Source: JBBQZU01 sp041749535
Lineage (GTDB): Bacteria > Bacteroidota > Bacteroidia > Flavobacteriales_D > Cryomorphaceae
Direction: 5' to 3'
Assembly: GCA_041749535.1 (NCBI GenBank)
Contig: JBGTBE010000083.1
Span: forward strand, 1-64,000
Length of the DNA stretch: 64,000 nucleotides
Every line of letters begins with the position of its first letter. Within the stretch, counting starts at the first letter, position 1. The notes beneath the pieces were generated by a model. It ran no database searches, was not told the DNA's origin, and worked only from the letters and a program-made list of their open reading frames with translations. Positions 63,123-64,000 of the stretch are shown piece after piece. A program made the translations under genes and the position numbers.

Positions 63123-63581
63123 TTACATTACTATAAAATATTTATAAGAAATCTCAAGCGATTCGATCACAACCGCATTTTCCTGGGCATTAAAGTCAGA
63201 TATGGTCCATTTCTTTGGCCAGGCATCCACGACGTGCCAGAGCTTCAGTGTCTCATGATTTTCATTTAGTAAATGGATATGCAACAACAGAGGTTTGAAA
63301 AATTCATATTCTCTCAATTGTACAAAGCCCATTACCCACTTGATAATAAGCGAATCAGTAAGCAGGCCTCGCTTTAATACGAGGTCAGAATATTTGGTTC
63401 GCCCCGGTAATTTATGCTCAAAGCGGTTTTCGCCCCCCTCCTTAAATGTTTCTACATCCACCTCCATGTTAAGTCCCGACACCGATTGAAAACGTGTATC
63501 ATTATCGTTGCTGAAACCCAGAAACATCACTTTAAAGTGAAAGCCTACCGGGGGATAATATCCGCCATGACTATTTGCCAT
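63123..63581 (-). CDS. Tail-tube protein (Afp5/gp19-like)
   Basis: A 152-residue tube protein of the T4 gp19/Afp5 family: YYPPVGFHFKVMFLGF, VSGLNMEVDVETFKEGGEN and the closing IESLEISYKYFIV. These proteins form the stacked hexamer rings that conduct the cargo. It differs clearly from the other tube-like protein encoded next to it and probably forms the ring next to the baseplate. Starts 44 bp after that gene. Confidence 0.9.
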   Translation of the reverse strand: MANSHGGYYPPVGFHFKVMFLGFSNDNDTRFQSVSGLNMEVDVETFKEGGENRFEHKLPGRTKYSDLVLKRGLLTDSLIIKWVMGFVQLREYEFFKPLLLHIHLLNENHETLKLWHVVDAWPKKWTISDFNAQENAVVIESLEISYKYFIVM

Positions 63582-63625
63582 TATATAAAGTGTTTTTTTG
63601 CCTAAAGCCGTGCTTTAAGCCATTG

Positions 63626-64000
63626 TTAATTCATGAGGTTTAATCCTTCATGCGCCAGCTCGAGCGTTTCAATAGCGACTTCATTGCCATCGCTTTTCAG
63701 GTCGCTTGCCTGCACCTTTACCGGAAATGCATTTCTGGCTTTCCACGTCATTACGGGTGCATGCGTTTCGTCCAGAAGACTGATTACAATATCTCTGCGT
63801 TCGGCTTTATTGAGGCTTATTGTGTTTATCCATTTGTAGAAATCGCTGTCGCCTGCAATGGAGCCACGCTTAAGCGTGACGTTGCTGAACTTGTGCATGC
63901 CGGGCATTTTTATTTTCGAATATTCGGGACTGCTGCCCTCGCGGTATTCAATTGCTTCTACCTGCATATCGAGGCCGGTAACTTCGGTAAACCCGACCCG
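63626..64000 (-). CDS. Tail-tube protein (Afp1-like), 5' end outside window
   Basis: Partial: the coding frame runs off the right edge, and its first visible codons read VGFTEVTGLD before MQVEAIEYREGSSPEYSKI. This is the usual tube pattern (FTEVTGL, then EYREG, KMPGMHKFSNVTLKRG and the closing AIETLELAHEGLNLMN). By order it is a main-tube (Afp1/Afp5-like) paralogue. The internal ATG at 63967 is not the true start. The sheath genes are expected upstream, outside the window. Confidence 0.88.
   Translation of the reverse strand, partial: RVGFTEVTGLDMQVEAIEYREGSSPEYSKIKMPGMHKFSNVTLKRGSIAGDSDFYKWINTISLNKAERRDIVISLLDETHAPVMTWKARNAFPVKVQASDLKSDGNEVAIETLELAHEGLNLMN

Noticed and set aside
40919..64000. 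A prophage or a type VI secretion system
   Set aside because: No head, portal, terminase or lysogeny genes and no TssJ/L/M membrane complex are seen. DUF4157, DUF5908, the AAA+ ATPase and the gene order fit eCIS. The sheath is outside the window, so this is provisional.

Overview
The window is a stretch of a Bacteroidota chromosome, probably from a flavobacterial or sphingobacterial-type lineage. The signs are several secreted proteins ending in type IX secretion (T9SS) sorting domains, a GH92 mannosidase, a DUF6090 protein, and promoters of the Bacteroidota TTTG-N19-21-TAnnTTTG kind. No rRNA, tRNA or CRISPR array was seen.

Region 1 (1-6.3 kb) is accessory DNA. Small genes on the plus strand (a phospholipase-D-like protein, hicAB, parDE, a DUF6090 membrane protein) are separated by long, repeated, palindrome-rich spacers, and most genes start just after a GTTAGGY-type heptamer. 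The layout resembles a toxin-antitoxin-rich gene-cassette array. A DoxX-like membrane protein follows. A 160-bp element with terminal inverted repeats occurs twice.

Region 2 (6.3-29.9 kb) is mostly housekeeping and secretory: a kelch T9SS protein, a DUF808 membrane protein, a secreted alpha/beta hydrolase, a T9SS-anchored protein, a PD40 propeller, an outer-membrane protein with a His-rich loop, a GH92 lipoprotein, a PaaE-like ferredoxin reductase, an M36 metalloprotease with a T9SS tail, an MFS exporter, several small proteins, a two-gene lipoprotein operon and a second-type DnaE polymerase. A cluster of palindromic REP-like repeats lies at 12.6-13.5 kb and a GAAA microsatellite at 26.8 kb.

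Region 3 (30.4-64 kb) is the most interesting part. A minus-strand operon entering from the right edge encodes an extracellular contractile injection system (eCIS, AFP/PVC/MAC type). In order of transcription it holds two tail-tube proteins, a DUF5908 micro-protein, a LysM baseplate protein, a VgrG-like spike, a PAAR tip, a gp25-like protein, a baseplate-J protein, an Afp12-like protein, a PKD-containing fibre-like protein, a tape-measure protein, a peptidoglycan-binding/CHAP hydrolase, a 1770-residue DUF4157 protein with an Endonuclea_NS_2-like nuclease motif, an unlisted 48-residue ORF and an AAA+ ATPase. The sheath and operon start lie outside the window.

After a 321-bp gap the same strand continues into a 1776-residue protein combining two alpha/beta-hydrolase domains with a CHAT protease domain. 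Convergent to it, across a shared hairpin terminator, is a 1075-residue LRR-Roc-COR-TIR protein. A 60-bp fragment homologous to the 5' end of the CHAT gene lies antisense upstream of the Roco-TIR gene. The CHAT-hydrolase and Roco-TIR pair beside the eCIS is the best candidate here for an undescribed effector or defence module; this is inference from domains and neighbourhood.
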